This document shows, in pieces, positions 10,564-21,500 of a stretch of DNA of 64,000 nt. The notes under the pieces are model-generated. The model was not told where the DNA came from. It saw nothing but the letters and a program-made list of their open reading frames with translations, and did not search any database. Position numbers and translations under genes: made by a program. Position 1 is the stretch's first letter. Each line of letters begins with the position of its first letter. Source of the DNA: Acanthopleura granulata (lineage: Eukaryota > Mollusca > Polyplacophora > Chitonida > Chitonidae); the NCBI GenBank assembly GCA_016165875.1, contig JABBOT010000009.1, forward strand, positions 18,304,783 to 18,368,782, given 5' to 3'.

Positions 10564-11912
10564 TATGGAGGGAGGCGTATGGGGGATTTCTGTCTGGACC
10601 GTGCACGACCCTTTTTGGGAGACCTACTAGTAGATCTCCCCGATGCAGACGATGTATCCATCATGTCCGCATCGAACGTTGAAGGACCGACGTCCTGCAA
10701 CGACCCAAACTTATTGAAAGTTCGGATAGGGTCCCTAGTAGCCTTGGAGGGACGCTCTGTGGGGCCACTAGGTTTACCTTTCTTGTGATGTTTATCACCC
10801 GCTGCAGTTAGTGAAGGTTCAACGGGTTTAGAGGATTTGGATTTATTTGCACAAGGTTTGTGGTGAGATGGAGAATCAGGTGAAGTAGCGGCTTTTTCAG
10901 TAGGACTGATATCGGTTTGTGATGAAGAACTGGCCGTGTTTTCCAAGGGATTTACGACCAGTTTCTGTGGCTTCTCTATACCAATGGGCCAAGTGAATGA
11001 TGTTTGAACTCCTACCGAAACGGAGAGTTTCTTGACAACATTGGCATAGGTAGATTTAGTCAGGCCATTGGTGACAGAGACAAGACGTTTGGCTTCTTGA
11101 TACGATAAGTTATTTTTGCATTTAAGGGTTATGATTTCCTTTTCCTTCTTGAAGACAGGGCAATCCTTGGAAGAGGCCATGTGGGCTCCGCTGCAATTCC
11201 AGCATTTTATGGTGTTTGTGCAGTCGAAACCCTCGTGACCAGCTTCCGCACATCTGAAACAGACCAGTTTATTTCGGCATTGACCCCTGCCATGGCCAAA
11301 CCTCTGGCAGGAGAAACACCTGGTCGGGTTCGGTATGAATAATTCTACCCGCACACTGTACGGCCCGATGAACATTGATGTTGGGAGAGACGGGTTATTA
11401 AACGTTACGCGATACGTATTTGTTTTAATGAGGTTCCCATCTCTCTTGATGGTAAAACGTTTGACGTTGAGTACGCCCTGGTCCTTCAGTTGCTCTGTTA
11501 TTTCTTGCTCTGTCATGTCGTATAGATCTTGGTCTCTGTCACGAATGATGCCGTGAGAGCAGTTTAAGGTTTTATGTGGGGTAACAGAAACAGCTTGCTC
11601 CCCAATATTTTCAATTCTGAGTAAGTTAATGTACTGTTGTTTTCGAAAACATTCCACAAGAATTTTGCCAGAGTTTAACTTTTTCACTTGTTTCAAAGTG
11701 CCTGCGTAGCTCTTCAAAGTTTTATTCAATACGAAAGGATTGATTTTCATCTTTGCCTGATTCTCATTTTTACTAGATATCACCAGAAAGGATGGGAAGT
11801 GAGAACTTCCCGATTCCACATCCAGTGGTATCTCGTTTTTCCTTTTTTTCCCCACAACTGGGGAAGGCTGTGACATAGAAACATTTGGAGTAGGGGAATT
11901 AGAGGTAGACAT
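10563..11912 (-). CDS. LINE ORF1 nucleic-acid-binding protein with three zinc knuckles
   Basis: Encodes 449 residues. From about residue 199 there are three knuckles: CFSCQRFGHGRGQC and CFRCAEAGHEGFDC (both CX2CX4HX4C), then CWNCSGAHMASSKDC (CX2CX3HX6C). They are followed by the YQEAKRLV block that often follows the knuckles in I-type ORF1 proteins. The C-terminal 150 residues are Ser/Pro/Lys-rich and probably disordered. Its expected role is to package the element RNA and help strand exchange. The ATG at 11912 is the first in frame; the stop TAA shares one base with the ORF2 ATG. Confidence 0.93.
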   Translation of the reverse strand: MSTSNSPTPNVSMSQPSPVVGKKRKNEIPLDVESGSSHFPSFLVISSKNENQAKMKINPFVLNKTLKSYAGTLKQVKKLNSGKILVECFRKQQYINLLRIENIGEQAVSVTPHKTLNCSHGIIRDRDQDLYDMTEQEITEQLKDQGVLNVKRFTIKRDGNLIKTNTYRVTFNNPSLPTSMFIGPYSVRVELFIPNPTRCFSCQRFGHGRGQCRNKLVCFRCAEAGHEGFDCTNTIKCWNCSGAHMASSKDCPVFKKEKEIITLKCKNNLSYQEAKRLVSVTNGLTKSTYANVVKKLSVSVGVQTSFTWPIGIEKPQKLVVNPLENTASSSSQTDISPTEKAATSPDSPSHHKPCANKSKSSKPVEPSLTAAGDKHHKKGKPSGPTERPSKATRDPIRTFNKFGSLQDVGPSTFDADMMDTSSASGRSTSRSPKKGRARSRQKSPIRLPP

Positions 11913-12550
11913 AGCGAGACGGTTGGATGATTCATAGCGCCGTGTCTCTCACCCGCCTCGGAGTGTCGATACATGTACGACGAAACCCCTCCTGCGAGTG
12001 ACCAGCAGAAGGAGAGACGAGAGTTCCACGCCATCCTCGATAAGATGGATTTTTCGCTCATACTCGAGCAGGCCGAATCTAATAAATTAGAAACAGCCTA
12101 CTCGATTGACCCTAAAGCCACCGCCCAGACATCCGAACATCTTACTAAAAAACTTCCAACACGGAAAGCAATGACTCTATACCAAATGAAGATATCTGAA
12201 GGTTGATATACGGACGTCTGGACTGGCGTGACCAGCCGATTGATCGGAGCGGGCCATCCGACCGCCCGTCTTTGGAGAAGTAAGGGCCGAAGTGGAGTGT
12301 TGGGCGTGAGGATCTCGCAAGATCAACCCGCCCTCAGCCACCAGGATCCCGTCCTCCCCCATCACGGGTCGCAACCCACGGCAAACAGGTTGCCCCTTTC
12401 AGTCGCCTTGTACGACCAGCCCGGGGAGGCTGTGGAACTATTCTATTCACCGGAACCACACGGGAGAGCCCTAGGTTAGTCGCCTCATACGACAAGCTTG
12501 CCTAGAGAACTGGGGCCCTATTCTTTTCACTCCCGGGAACCCCACGGGGG
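11913..12550 (-). promoter_or_regulatory. LINE 5' UTR with two tandem monomers
   Basis: GC-rich relative to the surroundings. Near the 5' terminus two related units start at 12401 and 12478 on the plus strand (AGTCGCCTTGTACGACCAGC and AGTCGCCTCATACGACAAGC, period about 77 bp, each ending near CCACACGGG/CCCCACGGGG). Tandem 5' monomers in LINEs such as mouse L1 act as internal promoters, so this is a candidate promoter by analogy. The element starts CCCCCGTGGGGTTCCCGGG. Confidence 0.6.
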
Positions 12551-12563
12551 AACAACTTAAAGA
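12551..12563. repeat. Target-site duplication, 5' side of LINE
   Basis: AACAACTTAAAGA, identical to 6613-6625. The sequence resumes with TATGCACACC outside the duplication. Confidence 0.88.
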
Positions 12564-13904
12564 TATGCACACCACATTGCTGGCAGACAAATGGCCTTCA
12601 ACGAACGTTAGGCTGCACAAAGGCCACCACGAGTGTCTTTTCCTCTTACTGAGGCCCCACGGGCAGTGAGAAGACGGGATAATACAATTCTGCTTAATTA
12701 CGGCATTAAGCTTTGTTTGATTTACCGACAGTGTTCTTGGGTGGACGTAACAGCATCGTCTAGCCATGCAGGTAGTGGATGCAGTTTCTTGTTACAGCGG
12801 CAGACGAGTCTGTAAAAAGTTTACGGCTGACAGAGTCCTTTCAAAACCTACTTACCTACATATCTCAAGCTGCTATAAATAATTTGCTGCATGTACTCAT
12901 TTTGTCTCACCACAGAATTAGAAAACGTGATTTCAGATATCGCTTTCAGTTGTCTTTCGTGCAATCAATACCAGTTGAAAAAAAAAATCAAGCCTTTAAC
13001 CCCCTGAAGGTAATTACATTCAAACTTTATTTATTGCACATGTGTTGCCAAAAAGACACAGTTAAATATTAGAGCTTCTGTAGCATAACATACACATTGC
13101 AAGTGTAAATAACCTGGTAAGCCACAAAAACAGATTTCAATACATAATACAGTAGTATATATTAGTTTTTATAATGCAAATGTGTGGGAAAAAGAGCATT
13201 GTGACTCATCAAGACAATGCCATGGATAAGCAGCAAAAAGTGACGACATTTATACGTAAAAAACTCACTTTGACCAGAGAACGCAGACATACGAAACAAT
13301 CACAAAAACAGTCATTTGTGGTCCCTTTGGAATATAAAATCTTTAAAACTTAACACTTAGTATCAGCAGTGAAAATAACACTGTTTTAAACACCATAATG
13401 GGAACCTTTCCAGTCTGGAGTAATTCAGGTCCAAACTGTGCAGTCCTATTATTCTTTCCAGCTTTGTGCTGCCGATTTGGGGGGGTAACTTGCACCCTCA
13501 AATTGTACTCAGTCTTTATTATTTGATTCTTATTCAGTTTTTGTGCACTCCTGTATTACAACTATGATAAATCCACCTTGGACCCAAGTTGCCATCGCGT
13601 AGGAAAATGTATTGCATCCTGATCGGTTCAAACAATCTTTTGACTCTGTACTGATATTTACACGGATATAAACTATATAGATACATGTAGGAAATGATTT
13701 CAAAACAAACAGCATTATACTTGTTAACAAGATTAAGCATTTATCAGATGTAAACATTAAAATTACCATCCATAAAATATAAACAATTTATCAGCTGTAA
13801 CATTATAATCATGCTGTGAAATTCATCCATAAATACAGTGATCGTGTGATACAGGTCCATGTTTTTTTCATTTCTTTCTTTATTTTTTAAAACTCAACGA
13901 CTGA

Positions 13905-14460
13905 AATATAACAGCTCATCAGCACATTTATGGAAGGTACATTAAATGATTCGGCAACATCAGCACATTTATGCTGGATGCATATAGAATGACTTTGGTC
14001 AGCATATTTATGAAGGAAGCGTACTGAATGATTGAGCCACATCGGCACACTTATGGAAGATAAACTGAATGAAAGGTACACTCATTGACTGGGAAACACA
14101 TGTACACTCATGAAAGGTACACCGAATGACTGGGCCACATCAACACATTAATGAATAAGCTACATCATCGTATTTATGGGAGGTACACTGAAGGATTGGA
14201 CTACATCAACATATTCATGAAGGATGCGTATAGAATGACTGGGACACATCAGCACATTTATGGAAGGCACACTGAATGCTTGAACCACATCAACATATTT
14301 TATGAACGATCCGAATAGAATCGTTGCGGTAGGATAGCGCGATAACACATTTTAATAAAGCGAATACACTGAAGGCTTGCAACATTACCACTTTGTAATA
14401 CCGAGGATGCCACATCAGCATATTCTGTTACGGAGGATACACGAATTATTGGGGCAATAC
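13905..14460. repeat. Degenerate minisatellite
   Basis: Around ten diverged copies of a 40-50 bp unit with core CATCAGCACATTTATGGAAG followed by GTACACTGAATGATTGGGCCA. Spacing is irregular, so it is an old or frequently rearranged array. Short open frames in it on the minus strand are by-products. Confidence 0.65.
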
Positions 14461-15317
14461 GTCATCAAACCATTCATGAAGATTCCAGTGAACACGTCGA
14501 TGAGGAACGTAATGACTCATTGGGATTCCATGTCACATGAATGGATGATCATGGTTTAATTCCACTTCCACAATATTGTCACATATCATGGTGACATGCC
14601 ACAATGAAGTTTAACTGCTGCCTGCAATCTTAGGAGTGTGTCCCCATAATATCAAAACTTTGCCAAATCAATCGAACATAACAATGGTCCCTGTACCGGA
14701 GTTTTCTGAAGACGTGATCAAAGTCCGGGGTTCGATGAAATTTCATGCCTTATCAAACCCCTCTGTGGAGTTCTCATAACGGTAAATTACACAAATAAAG
14801 CAACTGAGGACTGATTTGCGGAAGAATGAGAATATAAAACTCAAGTACAAGTAAGGTGATGTAATATTACAATAAACATAACACTTATTTACATGCATGC
14901 AGCATAAGCATGATAAACAACATAATTATACATCTATTTACAGGAAGTTGCCTTACTTTAACGTCTCGTTTAAAAATGTCCTCATACAGCCATAAAACAT
15001 TTGTTGATCTGGTCATATCTAGGTAAAACACAGAATTTGTTCCCATCAAATGTTGTGTAATGCAGCTATAAAATATGGTTTATATTATAAATAAAAATTA
15101 TAATGCTTATAAGTAAATACTTTTTGTTGATAAATATTAAATACATGTTACACTCAGGCTAAACCATTACATTATAAACATTTACCGGAGCTTTAATGTT
15201 TTGAAACTTAATTCCGCAGTTTGTGAAGACAACTTATGCTTATCCTTGTTATCAACCGATATGATATTGATATAAAATGTGTAAATGGATAATGAAACAG
15301 AATGTAAAATATTCTGT

Positions 15318-15727
15318 TTGTGTGTGTGTTTGGTAGCAGTAACAGTAAATGGGTTGGGAATAATGTCAGGGGTCTGTTTCTGTCTGAGTTTGGTGGTGGT
15401 AACATTAACTTGATAGGGAATAATGTCAGGGGTCTGTTTCTATGCGAGTTTGGGGGTGGTAACAGTAAATGGATTGGGAATAATGTCAGGGGTCTGTTTC
15501 TGTCTGAGTTTGGTGGAGGTAACAGAAACTGGATTGGGAATGATGTCAGGGGTCTGTTTCTGTCTGAGTTTGGGGGTGGTAACATTAACTTGATAGGGAA
15601 TAATGCCAGGGGTCTGTTTCTGTGTGAGTTTGGGGGGTGGTAACAGTAAATGGATTGGGAATAATGCCATGGTTCTGTTTCTGTGCGAATTTGGGAGTGG
15701 TAACAAGAACTGGTTAGAGAATAATAC
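15318..15727. repeat. 60-bp tandem array, seven copies
   Basis: Seven well-conserved copies of exactly 60 bp, including AATGTCAGGGGTCTGTTTCT and GAGTTTGG.GG.GGTAACA. As 60 is divisible by 3 the frame never shifts, so both strands show long open frames encoding 20-residue repeats (plus strand NNVRGLFLSEFGGGN). The openness is explained by the repeat length and no start, splice or family signal supports translation. Confidence 0.88.
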
Positions 15728-16419
15728 ATTTCGTCTGCCGCTATAAGGGATATTTATGAACAAATGACATGCCACCACAGCTGTTCAATGTACAGGTCAT
15801 ATTCAAGAACCTTGTTCTTTTCACAACTTCTTGGTCATTTAATTAATGCTTTTTGGCCATACAACACTTTGCTAAATTTCAGGCCTCACACAATTTAAAA
15901 GTTAAATTAACTCAATAACTTAATCAGATATAAGAGGACTAGAACAAACTAAAAAAACGTAATTGTAATTATTTTCCCCAACATGAGTGGTGAATTGAAA
16001 ATTAGCAATGACACCAAAATATCACTACCCTGAACTTTCTACAGTGTTACATAATTGCGGGTGAGTCTAATTATGACCAAACTACTTAATACATGTAAAT
16101 GTATAAATGAAAAAGAAAGAGGCTTAAAACACATAAAATGTTTCATCGAATATCAATAACATACAATAATACAATAAACATATGTACACGTAATTTGCAA
16201 AAGAGTCAATAAGTCTTCCCACATGGCAAGATAATTGAATGTATAAAAGGTATAATACATAATAAAGATATCTTAAGATTAATATCTTAAAGATAAAAGA
16301 ATGATATATAGCTGACAATGCAAAAGTAGGTACAAACACATGAACCTGTTTGCAAACATAAACGTGTATATATATATAGAGAGAGAAAGAGAGAGAAAGA
16401 CATCTATACATACAGTACA

Positions 16420-16515
16420 TCATACTTAAGACCATGCCCCTTATACGATGGCGCCCAGCATTATTATGGGAGGAAACCGAGCAGAGCCCTGGGGGAAACC
16501 CACCTTGGACACGTA
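16420..16515 (-). mobile_element. SINE family A fragment
   Basis: Contains the family words TATACGATGGCGCCCAGCAT, ATGGGAGGAAACCGAGCAGA and CCTGGGGGAAACCCACC in the minus-strand orientation. Both ends are lost. A more diverged remnant follows at about 16770-16900. Confidence 0.6.
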
Positions 16516-17929
16516 TCCTGATCCACCTCTGTAGCCAGGCACCTGTTAAGGGAGCGGTTCCACTAAGTTTGTACATATTAGTCACTAACGTGGTTGTAAC
16601 TATACCATGACAACAGATGCATTTTTGTAACATCATGTAATGCTTTGGTACTAACATGTTTATGTACAGGCAGCTATATAGCCTGTGATATATAGCTTTA
16701 CAAAACCAGGCCCTGTACTCTTGGAATTACTAGCACACTGACAGATATATTTTTTTGTCAAAAATATTTATTTATTCATTAATTTATTTATTTATTTGAT
16801 TGCTGTTTCATAACACCATACACGGTACTCAAGAATTTTTCCCTGGTCATGGTCCATGGGTATATGGGTGATGGAAACCAGAGAGGTCTGGGTACATCAT
16901 TGACCTCAAACCAGTCCAATACGCTGTTGAACTTTGTCAGGTGTGACATACAGACTTGCAGGTCATATCATATCAGAGGACAAATGATCATCATCAAACA
17001 TAAGGCCATACAAACTACGCCACAAGGGTCGTAGACCCCTTCACCTTAACCCATGGCCCCATGAACAATGAGTGTGCAAATGAATACAGTGCTTGTCCAA
17101 GATGAGAATTTGCCAAGAATAAAGTTCTTCCTGTATACCAAAAAAGCAATGTGGTCTGCCTTTTATGCAATCAAGTTCACATAATTTGGGAGTCGGCCCT
17201 GGCAGACTGGTTAAAATGAATGTTTTTCAGTCACATGGTCATACAGGTTGTGAGTTCAAACCCAACTCTGATCTGGCAGACTTGTGATGTTGTGTCTTCT
17301 GCTTTTCTAATTGTTCCTGGAACATCAGTGCTCCTGGGGAATTTGGGTGCAGTCTTTGTTGAAGATCAAGTGTGTCCCAGCAAAGTGAGATCAACTGCTT
17401 GCAAATCTGCACGTACTTCACTTGCAGTAAAGTTTTTAAATAATTTGCCAAAGGTCAGTGGTTTACACTGGGCACTCCCATTTCCTCCACCCGTACAACA
17501 CAGCCACTGAATATGCGAAATATTCATGAGCATGGCAGAGTTGGGTTTGAACAAGCAAACAAACAGATGATATTTGTTCATAGACTTGATGGAGACAGAC
17601 AGTTTAGTAACTGTACACCTGTCTACAAAAGTCCACATCCCCACTTTTTCTTTCTATTTTTGCCCAACTGTGACTGTAAAAACCAGAGCTTGTGCCCAGG
17701 TAATACTCTACATCATATTTCAATTTTTGGCATCGCAAGTACTTCCCAACTCCTCAATCATGCCAGCACCATGTGTTCAAGGAAAGAAACCAAGTTCCAC
17801 TATGTTGCCATCAAGGGTACGATATACTGCTTACCTTTGCTGTAGGTGTTGTTCATGTGTTGCTCTACCCGCATTTTGGTAAGCAGACGAAAGCCAGCTT
17901 AAACTTTTGTTTCAATATATGGAAGTGGC

Positions 17930-18370
17930 TGACGCTTTAGTGATCTGTCAGAGTGGTGTCAGCGAGCTTAGTGTAAGAATTTGTGGCAGAATGCACTATG
18001 TCAGAATGCACCCTGTGAGAATGGTGTCAGAATATACCATATCTGAGTACATAGAGTCAGAATCGTGTCTGAATGCATTATGTCAGAGTGCACTTTGTTG
18101 GAATGGTGTCTGAATGCATCATGTTAGTGTGAGAATCATGCCAGAATGCATTACGTCAGAGAGCACAGGATTGGTGCCTGAATGTACTATGTCAGAGTAC
18201 AAGGAGTGAGAATGGTGTCTGCATGCAATGTATCAGGCAGTCTGGCGTGGGAATGACGTCTGAATGCAATATGTCCAAGTACATGGTGCCTGCATGCAAT
18301 GTATCAGAGAGCCCAGTGTGGGAATGATGTCAGAGTGCACTATGGCCTAGCACAGAAATGTCAAAATGGT
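17930..18370. repeat. Degenerate repeat in the TPCN1 3' UTR
   Basis: Overlapping copies of words such as GAATGGTGTCAGAATGCACT, ATGTCAGAGTGCAC and TGTATCAGAGAGCCCAGTGTG start immediately after the TPCN1 stop codon and run about 440 bp. If the transcript extends past the stop, as it must, this array is transcribed as the first part of the 3' UTR. Confidence 0.7.
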
Positions 18371-18371
18371 G

Positions 18372-18521
18372 TCAGCATGGAACAGCATTGACTGTTGGTT
18401 CAGTATTGATGTCACACTCAAGCTCCAATAAGCTACCACTGGTGTTGTGTCTCCGCCTCAAACCTTCAGCCTGTAACTCTCGCACAGCTAGTCGCTTCCT
18501 TTTCTCTTCCTCTATCCAAGC
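18372..18521 (-). CDS. TPCN1: TPCN1 exon 26 (last coding exon)
   Basis: Residues 760-808 and stop TGA. Opens with [10 protein letters not shown], a charged helix like the C-terminal helix of animal TPC1 (EEIQEWYEEH in human), and ends NAVPC. Acceptor TTTTCTCCAG. Only CDS downstream on this strand before the LINE. Confidence 0.88.
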   Translation of the reverse strand, partial: AWIEEEKRKRLAVRELQAEGLRRRHNTSGSLLELECDINTEPTVNAVPC

Positions 18522-21500
18522 CTGGAGAAAATCAAAAAACAACACTGGCTCATGGATTCTGATTTACAGGAATTCATTTATTTTTTGGATCCTTGCTAAA
18601 CATCATGCTCAATACTTCATTCACATGATGGTAATCAGTCTGGTAAGTGGAGCAAAACAGCAGTGCAAGGTGTAAACACCCAACCTTTGGCAAGTTACTG
18701 GCCAACTTTCAAACATGTAACGCACAGAAATATACTGATAGCAGATAAGTGGTCTTCAATGAGCGTTAGATTGTACAAGTGGTCACACGAGTGTTGTCAA
18801 CTTTCCATTGCCCCCCTAGGTCCCACAGAAAGTGAAAGCGCTGGAATCCACAAACCCTGTGTAATGTCCAAGGGAGTGTTTTAATCTGCACCTATCCACT
18901 AAATATCAAGCGTCTCTTAAACCACTAGACTGTGACCCACTTCCTCTTAAATGTCTGTCTCTTCTCAACAGCACTACAAGCCTCACTTCATGACTTCTCT
19001 GTCTAAGTGATGGCATAAAAAGATGATATTTATTTATTTGATTGATTGGCGTTTTACGCCTTACTCCAAAAATATTTCACTTTATACAACGGCAGCCAGC
19101 ATTATGGTGGGAGGAAACCGCTAAACAGGTGATAAGATATATGTTAAATAACATGTCCTGCATGGTATATAGATGTACAGGTGACAGGATTAGCCTGAGG
19201 TTAACAACATGACTGCCTAATTTGCTACTCAACACCAAGGCCATCTAAATTAGGATTACTCGTATCACTTCACACATTAACAGACATCACACCTATCATT
19301 TTACCTGACAGCAACCAGCCAAGCATGAAAACAGCCTGTATTAATCATGTAGTAAAGTGTTGTGACTGAGATGACGCTTGTGCATTGACCACCCCAGGCC
19401 AGACAAGCAACAGGTAAACAGCATTTCTACATCGTTTAAAAGAGGAGGAAACAAAACATGAAAAAAACTGTCAGATAAAAATACATTTGCCAACATTTAA
19501 AAAAAAACAAAATTCAGTGAGAACTATGCAATTAAATGTGCAGGTGGCGAGGTGGGTCTTAAGGATCTTATCATAATGCTGTGAAGACGGAAAAACAGTA
19601 AAATCAGAGACTGGTCCACAAATGTCATAATTTCAGTGTTCCTAAATCGTGAAACCTTTGTGTCCTGTTTCTTTCTTGATGATGTTATAATACATTGTTA
19701 AACACAACCACTTAATGTTTAATAAAAATGGATCCTAGTGTGTCTTTGATTTCACTCAATCATGTTACTGCTGTGGATAACTGAATAGGAATTCTGCATG
19801 AGTCAATTGGTCAATCAATTCATGGGGTTTCAATGGGGGTAAATCGGTCGCGAATGACCACGCTTAAAAGATACACCTGCAAAGATATACTTATGTTGTG
19901 TAAAAAGACCATTAAAAACTGTTTCTGAAAACACATTCACAAAGTTTCTTTATATTATTTTCCACCAAAATAAATGCAGTCAAATGATTTAATTGATTGT
20001 ATGGTGGGTTTTATGGACCATACAGATAATACAGTACTTTCTGTACACCTTTATGTTCAGCTCTGAGCAAACTGAACTATACTCCTGTAATGTGCACCTG
20101 TGTATGGAAAAGTTACATGTAATATGACACTGAAGTTCTTCTTAATGGCCTGAGAAAGACCCTATGTCTTATTAGATTATAGTATATTTACAAAAAGTTA
20201 TTTAGAGTAGACGATCAATGGAAAAGTTGAGCGTCTGTGAACTTAAGATGTTCCTCCTCCAGAGGGCAGCAGACAGGTGACTGGTAAATTAAAAGCAACA
20301 AAAGTTGCCCAACATTTCTGGCAAGTAACATCTTACAGGAGGACTGTTTTACCGTTAATGATAAAACAGTCTGCTCAATCTGTTAGTGCGCTATCGCAGC
20401 ACAATGACCCGAAGCCTCCCACCAATGCAGTCGCTGTGAGTTCAAGACCAGCTCATGCTGGCTTCTTCTCCGGCCGTACGTGGGAAGGTCTGCCAGCAAC
20501 CTGCGGATGGTCGTGGGTTTCCCCCGGGCTCTGCCTGGTTTTCTCCCACCATAATGCTGGCCGCCGTCGTATAAGTGAAATATTCTTGAGTATGGCCTAA
20601 AACACCAATCAAATAAGTAAATAAATAAATAAATAAATAAAACAGTCTGATCTCAAAACTCCGCTATTAGTGAGAAAGGTTGTCAACTTCAAACAACGGA
20701 TCAAAACAATCTGACTACCATCTAAATTGTTTTTAAAATCCTTGCAAAAGGATTATAAAAAATGACAGATTTCTCTCATTGTACTGGTTGTGGCTTCTTT
20801 GTGCATTACAGCAATTGATTTCATAATCCACTCACTTGCACTTCATCATTGTGCATCTGCAAACTGAAATCTTCTCGACTTCTAACTCTCTCCCCTCTGA
20901 ACACATGGGGTGTCTGAAATAAGGAAAATTATAACTTCAGATTTATGAGAAAAGGTGCTGAGTTAAAAATAAAGAAAAGAAAATTCCCCTTCCTAAAAAA
21001 AAAAGAGCAAAAAGAAAAAAAACATTCATGTTCAATAAAGACTATACACAATTTAAAATTAATCAGCAGCTCAGACCCCAACTGCTGGTCACTACAATTC
21101 CATTGTGAGGTAGCACTGTGTTTCACCTAAAGCTTAGCATTTTTCCACAGAGACCTTGTGCTTAAATATGACCGATTCATCCAAATTATAGGGCCTCTTT
21201 TTCGAAAGTTTTGATTAATTCTTTATTGAGAAAAAAAAGGGTTCTTATATAACCTATCATTTTCAGGCCTTAAGCCTTTCTGTCATTTTTACACCATATA
21301 CTTCAGGCGAAATACAGTCATCCCTGTTTCCACAAAAAGCTAATTATTTTAATGCTCCAGCCATGAGTCACTGTGTGCCACATAAAGTCTACAGCTCACT
21401 AGGGTGTCTGGGGTCTGACTGTCTATGCACTGCCCTGTCCAGCCATGTGTCACTATGTGCCACATAAAGTCTACAGCTCACTAGGGTGTCTGGGGTCTGA

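Larger units (their letters stand above)
6626..12550 (-). mobile_element. Full-length non-LTR retrotransposon (I/Nimb-like LINE)
   Basis: A 5925-bp element on the minus strand, bounded by a perfect 13-bp target-site duplication. Order 5' to 3': 638-bp 5' UTR (12550-11913), ORF1 with CCHC zinc knuckles, ORF2 with endonuclease, reverse transcriptase and RNase H, a 242-bp 3' region, and a short (ATTC)n tail at about 6626-6641 in place of poly(A). APE-type endonuclease plus RNase H plus a knuckle ORF1 is the layout of the I superfamily; Nimb or I is my best guess for the clade. Both ORFs are open and all catalytic motifs are present, so the copy looks young and possibly active. Confidence 0.93.
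12564..18371. other. TPCN1: Repeat-rich region downstream of TPCN1, probable 3' UTR in part
   Basis: No gene recognised. The part next to 18371 should be the 3' UTR of the channel gene; how far it extends is unknown. GTGCAATAAATAAAG on the minus strand (about 13021-13035) and AATAAAGAC (about 13510) are possible poly(A) signals for a very long 3' UTR, but neither is strongly supported. It contains degenerate arrays at 13905-14460, 15318-15727 and 17930-18370 and SINE remnants near 16430 and 16770. Confidence 0.4.

Noticed and set aside
15208..15778. Minus-strand frames of 173 and 112 codons with repeated NSHRNRPL-type units
   Set aside because: Explained by the 60-bp array; no start, splice or homology evidence.
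20385..20640. 107-codon frame ending in a Ser/Arg-rich stretch
   Set aside because: Runs through SINE family A; the same frame recurs in the copy at 41172.
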